Numbered from the stretch's first letter, positions 15,608 to 25,313 are shown. The stretch: 64,000 bases of DNA from Stenotrophomonas sp. 704A1 (GCF_030549525.1 NZ_CP130831.1:4427501-4491500), one strand, 5' to 3'. The notes: generated from the sequence alone by a model not told the origin. Numbers and translations are program-made.

Positions 15608-16651
15608 ATGGCATCGGCCATCCGCCACGACTGGCAACACGACGAACTGCAGGCACTGTTCGATCTGCCGTTCCCCGAGCTGCTGTTCCGCGCCGCAACG
15701 GTCCATCGCGAGCACTTCGACCCAGCGCAGGTGCAGGTCTCCACGCTGCTGTCGGTGAAGACCGGCGGCTGCCCCGAGGATTGCGCGTACTGCCCGCAGG
15801 CGCAGCGCTACAGCACCGGGGTGAGCGCGCAGAAGCTGATGGACACCGACGCGGTGCTGGCCAAGGCACGCCAGGCCAAGGCCGCCGGTGCATCCCGCTT
15901 CTGCATGGGCGCTGCGTGGCGTTCGCCGAAGGACCGCGACATTCCGAAGGTGGCGGCGATGATCGCCGGGGTGAAGGCACTTGGCCTGGAAACCTGCGCC
16001 ACCCTGGGCATGCTCAGTGGCGACCAGGCGCGTGCGCTGAAGGATGCGGGCCTGGATTACTACAACCACAACCTCGACACCGCGCCGGACTACTACGACT
16101 CGATCATCCACACCCGCCAGTACCAGGACCGGCTGGACACGCTGGAACACGTGCGCGATGCCGGCCTGAAGACCTGCTGCGGCGGCATCGTCGGCATGGG
16201 CGAAACACGCGCACAGCGTGTCGGCCTGCTGCTGGCGCTGGCCACGCTGCCGGCGCACCCGGATTCGGTGCCGATCAACAAGCTGGTGCAGGTGGCAGGC
16301 ACGCCGCTGCATGGCAGTGCCGAGCTGGATCCGTTCGAGTTCGTGCGCATGATCGCGGTGGCGCGCATCGCCATGCCGCGCTCGATGGTGCGGCTGTCGG
16401 CCGGGCGCGAGGCGATGAGCGACGAGCTGCAGGCGCTGTGCTTCCTGGCCGGGGCCAACTCGATCTTCTACGGCGACAAGCTGCTGACCACCGGCAACCC
16501 CGAGAGCGAGCGCGACCTGGCCCTGTTCGCCCGGCTTGGGTTGCAGCCGATGGCGGTACAGGTGGATGCCGAGGGCCATGACCACGGCGGCACGGTGCAC
16601 GCCGATATCAGTGCCGATGCGCCCGGCTGCGGCTGCGCTCACGCGGCCTGA
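15608..16651 (+). CDS. bioB: biotin synthase
   Basis: 347 aa from ATG 15608. The radical-SAM cluster motif CPEDCAYC gives Cys55, Cys59 and Cys62. Family blocks [29 protein letters not shown] and [12 protein letters not shown] are intact. It inserts sulfur into dethiobiotin, the last step of biotin synthesis, using SAM and iron-sulfur clusters. It heads a five-gene operon with bioF, bioH, an SDR gene and bioC. Confidence 0.97.
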   Translation: MASAIRHDWQHDELQALFDLPFPELLFRAATVHREHFDPAQVQVSTLLSVKTGGCPEDCAYCPQAQRYSTGVSAQKLMDTDAVLAKARQAKAAGASRFCMGAAWRSPKDRDIPKVAAMIAGVKALGLETCATLGMLSGDQARALKDAGLDYYNHNLDTAPDYYDSIIHTRQYQDRLDTLEHVRDAGLKTCCGGIVGMGETRAQRVGLLLALATLPAHPDSVPINKLVQVAGTPLHGSAELDPFEFVRMIAVARIAMPRSMVRLSAGREAMSDELQALCFLAGANSIFYGDKLLTTGNPESERDLALFARLGLQPMAVQVDAEGHDHGGTVHADISADAPGCGCAHAA

Positions 16652-16718
16652 GACGGGGCACAGGCAGGCGTCGCGGCAACGCGCTACCCTAGCCGCCCCG
16701 TCGCCGCATTCAGCCGCC

Positions 16719-17942
16719 ATGGCCCGCCCCGACCTGACCGCTCGCCTCCATGCCCAGCGCGCTCTGCGCGATGCCCAAGGCCGTCGCCGCACGCGGCGCA
16801 CGGTCACCCGTCGTGATGGCGTGCGCCTGGAAGTGGACGGCCAGTGGCTGACCGGCTTCTGCAGCAACGATTACCTGGGCCTGGCCCAGCAGTTCAGCGT
16901 GGTCAACGCACTGCAGGACGCCGCCGCGCGCGAAGGCGCCGGTGCCGGCGCGTCGCACCTGGTGTGCGGCCACCACGCGCTGCATGACGCACTGGAACGC
17001 GAAGTGGCCGAGTGGCTGGGCTACCCGCGTGCGCTGCTGTTCGGCAGCGGCTTTGCCGCCAACCTGGCGGTGCAGCAGGCGCTGCTGAGCGAAGAGAACG
17101 ATGTCTGCGTGCAGGACAAGCTCAACCACGCCAGCCTGCTCGATGCGACGCGGCTGGCCGGTGCGCGCCTGCGCCGTTATCCGCATCTGGATGCCGAAGG
17201 CGCGATGCGCCAGCTCAAGCATGCGCCCGAAGGCGCGGCGATGCTGGCTACCGATGGTGTCTTCAGCATGGATGGCGACATCGCGCCGTTGCGTGCGTTG
17301 TCGCTGGTGGCACGGCTGCAGCAGGCACTGTTCTACGTCGATGACGCGCACGGTGTCGGCGTGGTCGGCGATGGCCGTGGCGCGGTCGCCGCCGCCGGGC
17401 TGGGCGTGGACGATGTGCCGCTGCAGCTGGTGACGCTGGGCAAGGCACTGGGCGGCTCCGGCGCGCTGGTGCTGGGCCGCGACGATCTGATCGAGCACCT
17501 CGCCGAGACCGCACGCCCGTACATCTACACCACCGCAGTGCCGCCAGCGATGGCCGCCGCCGCGCTGGAAGCGGTGCGCCTGGCGCGCCGTGACACCTGG
17601 CGCCGGACCAAGCTGGCCGAGCTGGTCGCGCTGTTCCGCGGCGAAGCGCGCCGCCACGGGCTGGACCTGATGGCCTCGGAAACCCCGATCCAGCCACTGC
17701 TGTGTGGCGACGACCACGCGGCCGTGGCGATGTCGCGGGCGCTGGAACACGCCGGCTGGCTGGTCGGCGCGATCCGTCCACCGACGGTGCCGGAGGGCAA
17801 GGCACGCCTGCGCATCACCCTGTCGGCACTGCATACGCCGGAACAGGTGCGCGGCCTGGTCGAGGCCATCGCCAGCGCGCGCGACCGGGTGACCCTGGCG
17901 GTGCGCGAAACCGCTCCGCCACCGCTGCCCGCCTTTGCCTGA
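16719..17942 (+). CDS. bioF: 8-amino-7-oxononanoate synthase
   Basis: 407 aa from ATG 16719. This is an alpha-oxoamine synthase of PLP fold type [10 protein letters not shown] near 48, [33 protein letters not shown] (Asp208/His211) and the PLP lysine Lys242 in [10 protein letters not shown]. It condenses pimeloyl-ACP with alanine in the second dedicated biotin step. It lies 67 bases after bioB in the same operon. Confidence 0.96.
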   Translation: MARPDLTARLHAQRALRDAQGRRRTRRTVTRRDGVRLEVDGQWLTGFCSNDYLGLAQQFSVVNALQDAAAREGAGAGASHLVCGHHALHDALEREVAEWLGYPRALLFGSGFAANLAVQQALLSEENDVCVQDKLNHASLLDATRLAGARLRRYPHLDAEGAMRQLKHAPEGAAMLATDGVFSMDGDIAPLRALSLVARLQQALFYVDDAHGVGVVGDGRGAVAAAGLGVDDVPLQLVTLGKALGGSGALVLGRDDLIEHLAETARPYIYTTAVPPAMAAAALEAVRLARRDTWRRTKLAELVALFRGEARRHGLDLMASETPIQPLLCGDDHAAVAMSRALEHAGWLVGAIRPPTVPEGKARLRITLSALHTPEQVRGLVEAIASARDRVTLAVRETAPPPLPAFA

Positions 17943-17959
17943 GTCCGGCATCGTTGCCC

Positions 17960-18739
17960 ATGCATATTGAAGTCACCGGCCGTGGGCCGGACCTGGTGCT
18001 GATCCACGGCTGGGCCCTGCAGGGCGGTGTGTTCGCGCCGCTGGTACAGCGCCTGGCCGAGCAGTTCACGCTGCACCTGGTCGACCTGCCTGGCCACGGC
18101 CACAGCCGCGAGGACAGCACGCCACTGCGCCTGCCGTTCGTGGTCAACGCCATTGCCGCGGCCACGCCGCCGGCGGTGTGGTGCGGCTGGTCGCTGGGTG
18201 GCCTGTTCGCGCTGCATGCAACGGCGACGCTGCCGAAGGTGCGCGGGCTGGTGATGATCGCCGCCACGCCGCGCTTCGTGCGCAGCGAGGACTGGCCGCA
18301 CGCGGTGGAACCGGCGGTGTTCGCGCAGTTCGGGCGCGACCTGGCCACCGATTTCGGTGGCACGCTGGAGCGCTTCCTGGCGCTGGACGTGATGGGTTCG
18401 GCGCATGCCCGCGAGGAACTGCGCACCCTGCGCCAGCGCCTGGTTGAACGCGGTGCGCCCAGCGAGCGCGCACTGCGCGAGGGCCTGCAGCTGCTGGAGA
18501 GCGCCGACCTGCGTGGCGCGCTGCCGGCACTGGGCAGGCCGAGCCTGTGGATTGCCGGCCAGCGCGATCGCCTGGTGTCGCCGGCGGCGATGCAGGCGGC
18601 CGCCACGCTGGCACCGGCCGCACAGTCGCTGACCATCGCCCACGGTGGCCATGCCCCGTTCCTCGGCCATGCCGACGAGGTAGCCGTCGCCCTGCAACAG
18701 TTCGTTGCCAGCCTGTCGCCGGCCGATGGCGGACAATGA
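17960..18739 (+). CDS. bioH: pimeloyl-ACP methyl ester carboxylesterase
   Basis: 259 aa from ATG 17960. This is an alpha/beta hydrolase with oxyanion block LIHGWALQGG, nucleophile Ser78 in GWSLGG, and the catalytic His in AHGGHAPFLGH near the C-terminus. BioH removes the methyl ester added by BioC so that pimeloyl-ACP can be used by BioF. It lies 17 bases after bioF; having bioH inside the operon, rather than unlinked as in E. coli, is common in this lineage. Confidence 0.93.
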   Translation: MHIEVTGRGPDLVLIHGWALQGGVFAPLVQRLAEQFTLHLVDLPGHGHSREDSTPLRLPFVVNAIAAATPPAVWCGWSLGGLFALHATATLPKVRGLVMIAATPRFVRSEDWPHAVEPAVFAQFGRDLATDFGGTLERFLALDVMGSAHAREELRTLRQRLVERGAPSERALREGLQLLESADLRGALPALGRPSLWIAGQRDRLVSPAAMQAAATLAPAAQSLTIAHGGHAPFLGHADEVAVALQQFVASLSPADGGQ

Positions 18740-18768
18740 GCGCCTTCCGAATTCCGCAGGACTGACGC

Positions 18769-19548
18769 ATGGATCTGGGTATCAACGGCCGCTGGGCACT
18801 GGTCTGCGGCGCCAGCAAGGGACTGGGCCTCGGTTGCGCGCAGGCGCTGGTGCGTGAAGGCGTCAACGTGGTGATCGTGGCCCGTGGTGAGTCCACGCTG
18901 CAGGCCGCTGCCACTGCACTGCGTGCGTTGCCGGCTGCCGGCGAGGTGCGCGCGGTCGCCGCCGATATCACCACCGAGGCCGGCCGCGCCCAGGCGCTGG
19001 CGGCGTGCCCGCAGGTCGATATCCTGGTGACCAACGCAGGCGGTCCGCCGCCGGGTGATTTCCGCACGTTCGAGCGCGATGACTGGATCGCCGCGCTGGA
19101 TGCCAACATGCTGGCGCCGATCGCGCTGATCCGCGCCACCGTGGATGCGATGATCGCGCGCGGCTTCGGCCGCATCGTCAACATCACCTCCTCGTCGGTG
19201 AAGGCACCGATCGACGCCCTGGCGCTGTCCAACGGCGCGCGCAGTGGCCTGACCGGCTTCGTGGCCGGGCTGGCACGGCGCACGGTCGGCCACAACGTCA
19301 CCGTCAACAACCTGCTGCCCGGCCAGTTCGATACCGACCGCCTGCGCGCCAACTTCGCCCACAGTGCGGGCAAGGACGGCGATGCTGCGGAAGTGGCCGA
19401 ACGCCGCCGCCAGCAGATTCCCGCCGGCCGCTTCGGCACGGCGGACGAATTCGGCGCCGCCTGCGCCTTCCTGTGCAGTGCACAGGCCGGTTACCTCACC
19501 GGGCAGAACCTGCTGATCGACGGCGGCGCCTACCCCGGTACGTTCTGA
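18769..19548 (+). CDS. short-chain dehydrogenase-like protein lacking the catalytic Tyr/Lys, within the biotin operon
   Basis: 259 aa Rossmann-fold SDR. The cofactor loop GASKGLGLG (residues 14-22), the TNAGG motif (89) and the C-terminal LTGQNLLIDGG are normal. Aligned to FabG-type enzymes through IVNITSSS and the following helix, the Tyr of YxxxK falls on Ser154 and the Lys on Arg158 (SNGAR). This is an SDR subgroup with an altered active site, so a normal Tyr-Lys ketoreductase mechanism is unlikely. It lies 29 bases after bioH and 12 before bioC. A link to pimelate chain building or protection is possible but unproven. Confidence 0.8.
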   Translation: MDLGINGRWALVCGASKGLGLGCAQALVREGVNVVIVARGESTLQAAATALRALPAAGEVRAVAADITTEAGRAQALAACPQVDILVTNAGGPPPGDFRTFERDDWIAALDANMLAPIALIRATVDAMIARGFGRIVNITSSSVKAPIDALALSNGARSGLTGFVAGLARRTVGHNVTVNNLLPGQFDTDRLRANFAHSAGKDGDAAEVAERRRQQIPAGRFGTADEFGAACAFLCSAQAGYLTGQNLLIDGGAYPGTF

Positions 19549-19560
19549 GAGACTTTCACA

Positions 19561-20445
19561 ATGCCGTCCCACTTCGATGCCCGCCATGTCCGCCGCGCGT
19601 TCGCGCGTGCCGCCAGCAGCTACGATGCCGCCGCCGCGCTGCAGCGCGAGGTGCAGTCGCGCCTGCTGGAGTCGCTGGATTACCTGGAGGCACGCAGGCC
19701 CGAGGTGGTGCTCGACATCGGCGCGGGTACCGGCCACGCCAGCGCGCTGATGAAGAAGCGCTGGCCGAAGGCGCAGGTGATCGCGCTGGACGTGGCGCTG
19801 CCGATGCTCGACCAGGCCAAGCGCCAGGCCGGCTGGTGGAAGCCGTTCCAGCGCCTGTGCGCCGACGCCGCAGCACTGCCGCTGGCCGACAACAGCGTCG
19901 ATGTGATCTTCAGCAACCTGTGCCTGCAGTGGGTCGACGACCTGCCGGCGGTGTTCGCCGGCTTCCGCCGCGTGCTCAAGCCCGGTGGCCTGCTGGTGTG
20001 CTCGACGTTCGGCCCGGAAACCCTGATCGAACTCAACGAGGCCTTTGCTGCCGCCGATGACCGTCCGCACGTCAGCCGCTTCGCGCAGATCGCGCAGTTC
20101 GGTGATGCGCTGATGATGGCCGGCTTCCGCGACCCGGTGCTGGACCGCGATCTGTTCACCCTCACCTACGACGACCTGCCGGCACTGATGCGCGAGCTGC
20201 GGGCGATGGGCGCCACCAATGCGCGGGTGGATCGCCGCCATACCCTGACCGGGCGTGGGCGCTTCGCCGCAGCCGCGGCAGCGTACGAGCCGATGCGGCG
20301 CAGCGATGGCAAGCTGCCCAGCAGCTGGGAAGTGATCTACGCCCACGCCTGGGCACCGGAGCCGGGCGCGCCGATCCGCGAAGGCGGCCATGACGTGGCG
20401 TCGGTGCCGGTGTCGGCGATCCCGATCCGGCGCAGGCAGAGCTGA
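19561..20445 (+). CDS. bioC: malonyl-ACP O-methyltransferase
   Basis: 294 aa. The N-terminus (HVRRAFARAASSYDAAAALQ) and the SAM-binding VVLDIGAGTGHASALM, ALDVALPMLDQAK and FSNLCLQWVDD motifs are BioC signatures. It methylates malonyl-ACP so fatty-acid synthesis can build the pimeloyl chain; BioH reverses the masking. It is the last gene of the biotin operon and is followed by a SMAG-type palindrome. Confidence 0.94.
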   Translation: MPSHFDARHVRRAFARAASSYDAAAALQREVQSRLLESLDYLEARRPEVVLDIGAGTGHASALMKKRWPKAQVIALDVALPMLDQAKRQAGWWKPFQRLCADAAALPLADNSVDVIFSNLCLQWVDDLPAVFAGFRRVLKPGGLLVCSTFGPETLIELNEAFAAADDRPHVSRFAQIAQFGDALMMAGFRDPVLDRDLFTLTYDDLPALMRELRAMGATNARVDRRHTLTGRGRFAAAAAAYEPMRRSDGKLPSSWEVIYAHAWAPEPGAPIREGGHDVASVPVSAIPIRRRQS

Positions 20446-20464
20446 TCGCAGGGCGCGCCATGGG

Positions 20465-20500
20465 GGTAGCGCCGGGCCATGCCCGGCGAGCGCAGCGGCG
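20465..20500. repeat. SMAG-type palindrome after bioC
   Basis: GTAG followed by the core gccgggccatgcccggc and the tail gagcgcagcgg. It is a single unit between the convergent bioC and DUF218 genes. Confidence 0.75.
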
Positions 20501-20505
20501 TGCCG

Positions 20506-21138
20506 TCAGGTATTGGCCGGCGAACTCAGCGGCGGACGGACCAGGTCACGATGGAAGAAGTAGATCTCCTGCACCAGGAAGCGCCAGCTGGTATGGAAGC
20601 TGCGGAAGCGCGTGCTGGGCGTGGAGGAGGCCAGCGCGTCGATGCCCAGCGCCCTGCTCAGGCGCAGCGCGCGGGCCATGTGCAGCGGGTCGCTGACGAT
20701 GATCACCGAATGCAGCCTGCGCTGGTCCATCAGCCGCTTGGCCTCCACCAGGTTCTGCACGGTATTGCGTGAGGCGGTCTCGATCAGGATCGCCTCATCC
20801 GGGATACCGTGCTTGAGCGCATAGCGACGCGCCACCTGCGATTCGGAGAAGCGTGCGCCGCTGCCGCCATAGCCGCCTGTAAAGATCAGCAGGGGTGCGT
20901 AGCCGGCGTCGTACAGATCCAGCCCATGGCGGATGCGCTCTTCGAACACCGGCGACGGCTTGGCGTCGTAAGCGGCGGCGCCCAGCACGATGATCGCGTC
21001 GGCCTTGGCCGCCTGGTCCCGCTCACCCACCCAGACAATCCACGCGGTGACGCCCAGCAGCCACACCACCAGCAGCACGAACACGCGCCACAGCCAGCCG
21101 AACAGGCCGGTGCGGGGCCGGCGGCGGCCGCCGCTCAC
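20506..21138 (-). CDS. YdcF/SanA-type DUF218 membrane protein
   Basis: 210 aa, with GTG at 21138 overlapping the dehydratase stop (GTGA). The frame continues upstream only as a shadow of that gene. One N-terminal membrane segment (FVLLVVWLLGVTAWIVW) is followed by a DUF218 domain with AIIVLGAAAYDAKPSPVFE, FTGGYGG, ETASRNTVQNL and VSDPLHMARAL. The family includes SanA, needed for vancomycin barrier function, and YdcF; the active part faces the periplasm. Function is tentatively envelope-related. Confidence 0.82.
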   Translation of the reverse strand: MSGGRRRPRTGLFGWLWRVFVLLVVWLLGVTAWIVWVGERDQAAKADAIIVLGAAAYDAKPSPVFEERIRHGLDLYDAGYAPLLIFTGGYGGSGARFSESQVARRYALKHGIPDEAILIETASRNTVQNLVEAKRLMDQRRLHSVIIVSDPLHMARALRLSRALGIDALASSTPSTRFRSFHTSWRFLVQEIYFFHRDLVRPPLSSPANT

Positions 21139-22097
21139 GGCATCCCCCAGCGCAGCGCAGGCAGATCGACGTTGCCACCCGACAGCACCAGGCCCACGTG
21201 CTGGCCGGCGAACCGCTGCGGCTGCGCGAGCACCGCCGCCAGCACGGTTGCCGAGGACGGCTCGACCACTTGCTTGAGTACGTCCCACAGCAGGCGCATG
21301 GCGGCCAGGGTCGCGGCATCGTCGACCACGATCACCTCGGCGGCGGCGGCCTGCAGCAGCGCGAAATTGGGTGCGCCGATCAGCGTGCGCAGGCCATCGC
21401 AGACGGTATCCGGCACCTGATCCTGCTGGCGCGTACCGGCAGCCAGCGAACGCGCGGTGTCGTCGGCCCCGGCCGGTTCGGCCAGCAGCAGACGGGTCTG
21501 CGGGCTGGCGTGCTGCAGGGCCAGTGCCGTGCCGCTGGCCAGGCCGCCGCCGCCGACCGGAACCACCAGCACGTCGAACGGCCCGTCGCTGTGCAGCAGT
21601 TCCAGCGCAGCGGTGCCCTGGCCGGCCATGACGGCCGGGTCCGCATAGGGGTGGACCAGCGTCGCCCCGGTATCGGCCTGGACACGGGCGCAGGTGGCCT
21701 CGCGGTCGGCGATGGTGGCCGGGCAGCGCCACAGGGTGGCACCGTGGCGGGCAATGTTGGCCAGCTTGGCAGCCACTGCGCCTTCCGGCACCACCACGTG
21801 GCAGGGAATCCCGCGCGTGCGCGCGGCCAGCGCCAGCGCCGCACCGTGGTTGCCGGAGGAGTGGGTGACCACGCCGGCACGGGCGCGGTCGGCATCCAGC
21901 GACCACACCGCATTGCAGGCGCCGCGGAACTTGAATGCGCCGCCTCGCTGCAGGTGCTCGGCCTTGAAGGCCAGCCGTGCGCCGGCCAGTTCATCCAGCG
22001 TGCGCGAGCGCAGCACCGGGGTCACGCTGGCATGCGGGGCGATCCGCGCGGCGGCGGCGAGGACGTCATCAGCGCGGGGCAACAGTGAATCGCTCAT
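21135..22097 (-). CDS. threonine/serine dehydratase (PLP fold type II)
   Basis: 320 aa. The PLP lysine is Lys56 in AFKFRGA; SSGNHGAALALAA and the phosphate-binding VGGGGLASG loop follow, and SGGNVDL closes the domain. It has no C-terminal ACT regulatory domain, so it matches catabolic threonine dehydratase or serine racemase length rather than IlvA. It is translationally coupled to the DUF218 gene. Substrate cannot be fixed from sequence. Confidence 0.86.
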   Translation of the reverse strand: MSDSLLPRADDVLAAAARIAPHASVTPVLRSRTLDELAGARLAFKAEHLQRGGAFKFRGACNAVWSLDADRARAGVVTHSSGNHGAALALAARTRGIPCHVVVPEGAVAAKLANIARHGATLWRCPATIADREATCARVQADTGATLVHPYADPAVMAGQGTAALELLHSDGPFDVLVVPVGGGGLASGTALALQHASPQTRLLLAEPAGADDTARSLAAGTRQQDQVPDTVCDGLRTLIGAPNFALLQAAAAEVIVVDDAATLAAMRLLWDVLKQVVEPSSATVLAAVLAQPQRFAGQHVGLVLSGGNVDLPALRWGMP

Positions 22098-22253
22098 GAC
22101 GCAAGATTAACGTATGCCTTTGCGCTGGCGACGGGGCCTTCGGTCATGCCAGCATGCTGGCCTTCACCGCCATTCATCCTGGCCAACGGAGTTAAGGGCC
22201 GATTCAATGCCCGCGCCTGAAGCTGCCCGCATACCCGTCCTCTGGGGGGACCC

Positions 22254-22727
22254 ATGAAAACGCGCCTGATGCTCGCCGGCGGCCTGATGCTGGCCCTGAC
22301 CGGTTGCACCACCTACGACTATGTCGGCGGTGGCCGCAGCGGCGGCTACTACCACGGTGCGCCGTCGGTGGAATACCGCTATCCCTATGGCTACCCGTCC
22401 GACTATGGCTACCCGTACTACCGCGGCTATGGCGGTGGTTACTACGGCTACGGCGGCCCCTATTACCAGCGTCCGATCTACCGCCCGCCGCACCATCATC
22501 GTCCGCCGCCGCGTCCGGGCAACGGTGGCGAGAATCGTCCGCCGCCGCCGCCGCGCCAGAACAATGGCGGGTCGCCGTGGCGGAACATGGACTCGCTGCG
22601 CCGGCCGTCGCAGCCTGCACAGCGCATCGAACGCCCGTCGCCGCCGCCACAGGCGCGTCCGGCCCCTGCCCCGCGCGCTCCGAGGATGAACAGTTCCCCC
22701 TGGCGCGCGATGGATCGTGAGAGGTAG
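22254..22727 (+). CDS. Tyr/Gly- and Pro-rich lipoprotein
   Basis: 157 aa with a ribosome site (ggggggac) and a lipobox ALTGC at Cys18. Residues about 25-70 are a low-complexity Tyr/Gly/Pro tract (GYGGGYYGYGGPYY), and residues 75-145 are rich in His, Pro and Arg with two SPWR(N/A)MD units. It is an exported, anchored, probably disordered protein. I recognise no domain; a cell-envelope role is a guess. Confidence 0.7.
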   Translation: MKTRLMLAGGLMLALTGCTTYDYVGGGRSGGYYHGAPSVEYRYPYGYPSDYGYPYYRGYGGGYYGYGGPYYQRPIYRPPHHHRPPPRPGNGGENRPPPPPRQNNGGSPWRNMDSLRRPSQPAQRIERPSPPPQARPAPAPRAPRMNSSPWRAMDRER

Positions 22728-22740
22728 CGCACAGTTGCGG

Positions 22741-22772
22741 CTTGGACCATCTTGCATTTCACACGGTCCAAG
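22741..22772. other. 8-bp inverted repeat at start of the intergenic gap
   Basis: cttggacc (22741-22748) and ggtccaag (22765-22772) are perfect inverted copies with a 16-base spacer containing ttgcat. It follows the lipoprotein stop by 13 bases. It may be an operator or promoter element for the RNA downstream, or a weak transcript-end hairpin; it has no T-tract. Confidence 0.4.
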
Positions 22773-22784
22773 CCTCAATCTAGG

Positions 22785-22950
22785 CGGGTGGTGACGGCCC
22801 GCGTCACAAAGTGACAAAAACGACAGGGCGCGTCGCAAAAAGCTCTACGTCGATATCCGACAGGAACATCTGGATCCCCCCTGTTCCGGCCCTGTCGGAT
22901 GTCGGCACCTTTACAGGCAAACGGCCCCGCACTGCGGGGCCGTTTGTTTT
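22785..22950 (+). ncRNA. candidate small RNA with C-rich loop hairpins and intrinsic terminator
   Basis: Three structures follow each other with no ORF. Hairpin A is gtgacg/cgtcac at 22791-22807 with loop gcccg. Hairpin C is a 12-bp stem, ccgaca-ggaaca (22857-22868) pairing with tgttcc (22882-22887) and tgtcgg (22893-22898), with a loop ending in six C. The last is the terminator at 22918-22950. A-rich linkers separate them. C-rich loops on stable stems ahead of a terminator recall sX13, an sRNA of Xanthomonadaceae; homology is unverified. No clear -10/-35 pair was found. Confidence 0.5.
22918..22950 (+). terminator. strong intrinsic terminator
   Basis: acggccccgc-act-gcggggccgt is a perfect 10-bp stem (22921-22943) with A before it and ttgtttt after it. 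It ends plus-strand transcription from the lipoprotein/sRNA side. Confidence 0.85.
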
Positions 22951-23010
22951 GCAGGCGCCGCACCACGGTGGATCGGCGGCCTGGATGGAGGCGGCGTTCC
23001 GGCCTGCCGC

Positions 23011-23050
23011 AAAGAAAAACAGGGCCGGACAGTCCCCCGACTGCCGGCCC
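23011..23050 (-). terminator. strong intrinsic terminator on the minus strand
   Basis: On the minus strand gggccgg/ccggccc plus cagt/actg form an 11-bp stem (one bulged base) with a G-rich loop, followed by TGTTTTTCTTT (23021-23011). No annotated gene reads into it from the right, since mnmG is on the plus strand. It therefore implies an unannotated minus-strand RNA starting between about 23060 and 23290, where further hairpins occur (ggcgcc-tgc-ggcgcc near 23105-23120). Confidence 0.75.
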
Positions 23051-23292
23051 CCTGCTCCCCCACCGTGCGCCTGTACCGGCCCCTGTTCCAATTCCGGTCA
23101 CGGGCGCCTGCGGCGCCAGCCACGATGGGTGCTATTGGGTTATCTGCAAAAATCCTGCCAACTTTAGGGTCGATTTCGCTGCGGACCGGCCCGCGCCCGT
23201 CCTGCCCCCGCGAATGGCGCTAAAATCGCCACCCTGGCGCCGCCCCCGGCCGCGCCACCCCCCTGCTGACCTGGCCTGCGCCACCCGACCCC

Positions 23293-25182
23293 ATGATCGA
23301 TTCCTTCCATCGTTACGACGTCATCGTCATCGGCGGTGGCCACGCCGGCACCGAGGCCGCGCTGGCCGCAGCCCGTACCGGCGTGCGCACCCTGCTGCTG
23401 ACCCACAACATCGAAACCGTGGGCGCGATGAGCTGCAACCCGGCCATCGGCGGTATCGGCAAGGGCCATCTGGTCAAGGAAATCGATGCCCTGGGCGGTG
23501 CGATGGCGCATGCCGCCGATCGCGCCGGCATCCAGTGGCGCACGCTCAATGCCTCCAAGGGCCCGGCCGTGCGCGCCACCCGCTGCCAGGCCGACCGCAA
23601 CCTGTACCGCATGGCGATCCGCGCCATCGTCGAAAGCCAGGCCAACCTGACCGTGTTCCAGGCGGCGGTGGACGATCTGGTGATCGAAGGCGACGCCGTG
23701 CGCGGGGTGATCACCCAGACCGGCCTGCGCTTCGATGCCGAGGCCGTGGTGCTGACCGCCGGCACCTTCCTGGCCGGCAAGATCCACGTCGGCCCCACCC
23801 AGTACGCCGCCGGCCGCATGGGCGACCCGCCGGCCACCACGCTGGCCGCGCGCCTGCGCGAGCGCCCGTTCCAGGTGGACCGCCTGAAGACCGGCACGCC
23901 GCCGCGCATCGATGGCCGTTCGCTGGATTACAGCGTGATGGACGAACAGCCCGGCGACACGCCGCGACCGGTGATGTCCTTCCTGGGTTCGGTGGAGGAG
24001 CATCCGCAGCAGGTCAGCTGTTGGATCACCCACACCACCGAGCAGACCCACCAGATCATCCGCGATGCCCTGCACCGCTCGCCGCTGTACAGCGGCCAGA
24101 TCGAAGGCATCGGCCCGCGTTACTGCCCTTCCATCGAAGACAAGGTGGTGCGCTTCGCCGAGAAGGCCAGCCACCAGATCTTCGTCGAGCCGGAGGGCCT
24201 GGGCATCGTCGAGATCTATCCCAACGGCATCTCCACCTCGCTGCCATTCGACGTGCAGCTGGAGATGGTGCGCAGCATCCGCGGCTTCCAGAACGCGCAC
24301 ATCACCCGCCCCGGCTACGCCATCGAATACGACTTCTTCGATCCGCGCGGGCTGAAGGCTTCGCTGGAAACCAAGCTGGTCAACGGCCTGTTCTTCGCCG
24401 GCCAGATCAACGGCACCACCGGGTACGAGGAAGCGGCCGCGCAGGGCCTGCTGGCCGGCCTCAACGCCGCCCGCCAGGTGCGCGGGCTGGACGGCTGGTG
24501 CCCGCGCCGCGACGAGGCCTACCTGGGTGTGCTGGTGGACGACCTGATCACCCATGGCACCAACGAGCCGTACCGCATGTTCACCAGCCGCGCCGAGTAC
24601 CGGCTGCAGCTGCGCGAGGACAACGCCGACCAGCGGCTGACCCCGGCCGGCCGCGACATGGGCCTGGTCGACGATCAGCGCTGGCGCGCTTTTGAAGCCA
24701 AGCAGGCGGCAGTCGCCGCCGAGCGTTCGCGGCTGGCGGCATTGTGGGCCACCCCGGCCAATGCACTGGGCCGCGAAGTGCAGGAAACGCTGGGCGTGGC
24801 GGTCAGCCGCGAAACCAACGTGCTGGACCTGATCAAACGCCCCGAGCTGGATTACGCGCAGCTGATGCAGGTGCCGTCGCTGGGCCCGGCGGTGGCCGAC
24901 AGCAAGGTGGCCGAGCAGGTGGAGATCGGGGTGAAGTACGCCGGCTACCTCGACCGCCAGCGCGACGAGATCGCGCGCCAGCAGCGGCATGAAGCCACGC
25001 CGATTGCCGAAGGCTTCGACTACGCCATCGTGCGCGGGTTGTCGGCCGAGGCACTGCAGAAGCTGGAGCGCGTGCGGCCGCAGACCATCGGCCAGGCGCA
25101 GCGGATTCCGGGCATGACGCCGGCGGCGATCTCGCTGCTGCTGGTGCACCTGGAGCGTGCACGCCGCGGCCGCGTGGCGTAA
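23293..25182 (+). CDS. mnmG: tRNA uridine-5-carboxymethylaminomethyl modification enzyme MnmG (GidA)
   Basis: 629 aa, the usual family length. The FAD motif [17 protein letters not shown] is at the N-terminus. The MnmG signatures [44 protein letters not shown] and [16 protein letters not shown] are intact, followed by the C-terminal GidA-associated domain. With MnmE it modifies the wobble uridine of several tRNAs. It appears monocistronic, bounded upstream by the sRNA/terminator gap and downstream by SMAG palindromes. A TAAAAT at 23221 is the only -10-like hexamer close to it. Confidence 0.97.
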   Translation: MIDSFHRYDVIVIGGGHAGTEAALAAARTGVRTLLLTHNIETVGAMSCNPAIGGIGKGHLVKEIDALGGAMAHAADRAGIQWRTLNASKGPAVRATRCQADRNLYRMAIRAIVESQANLTVFQAAVDDLVIEGDAVRGVITQTGLRFDAEAVVLTAGTFLAGKIHVGPTQYAAGRMGDPPATTLAARLRERPFQVDRLKTGTPPRIDGRSLDYSVMDEQPGDTPRPVMSFLGSVEEHPQQVSCWITHTTEQTHQIIRDALHRSPLYSGQIEGIGPRYCPSIEDKVVRFAEKASHQIFVEPEGLGIVEIYPNGISTSLPFDVQLEMVRSIRGFQNAHITRPGYAIEYDFFDPRGLKASLETKLVNGLFFAGQINGTTGYEEAAAQGLLAGLNAARQVRGLDGWCPRRDEAYLGVLVDDLITHGTNEPYRMFTSRAEYRLQLREDNADQRLTPAGRDMGLVDDQRWRAFEAKQAAVAAERSRLAALWATPANALGREVQETLGVAVSRETNVLDLIKRPELDYAQLMQVPSLGPAVADSKVAEQVEIGVKYAGYLDRQRDEIARQQRHEATPIAEGFDYAIVRGLSAEALQKLERVRPQTIGQAQRIPGMTPAAISLLLVHLERARRGRVA

Positions 25183-25194
25183 CGCGCATCAGCG

Positions 25195-25263
25195 GTAGCG
25201 CGGGGCCATGCCCGGCGAGCGTAGCGGCACGCGAACAGCCGCCGGGCATGGCCCGGCGCTACC
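25195..25263. repeat. SMAG palindrome dimer after mnmG
   Basis: One unit (gtagcgcggggccatgcccg) and one inverted unit (gccgggcatggcccggcgct ending in ac) face each other across a short spacer. It lies between mnmG and the carbonic-anhydrase-like gene. Confidence 0.8.
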
Positions 25264-25313
25264 AACACGTTCGCCGCGTATCATCGTCGTGTTTGCCCCA
25301 CCTGGAGACACCG

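Noticed and set aside
17815..20391. 858-codon minus-strand ORF opposite the biotin operon
   Set aside because: Antisense shadow; plus-strand bioF, bioH, SDR and bioC are certain from motifs.
21139..21906. N-terminal extension of the DUF218 ORF across the dehydratase gene
   Set aside because: Arg/Ala/Gly-rich shadow of the dehydratase frame; GTG 21138 in a GTGA overlap is the natural start.
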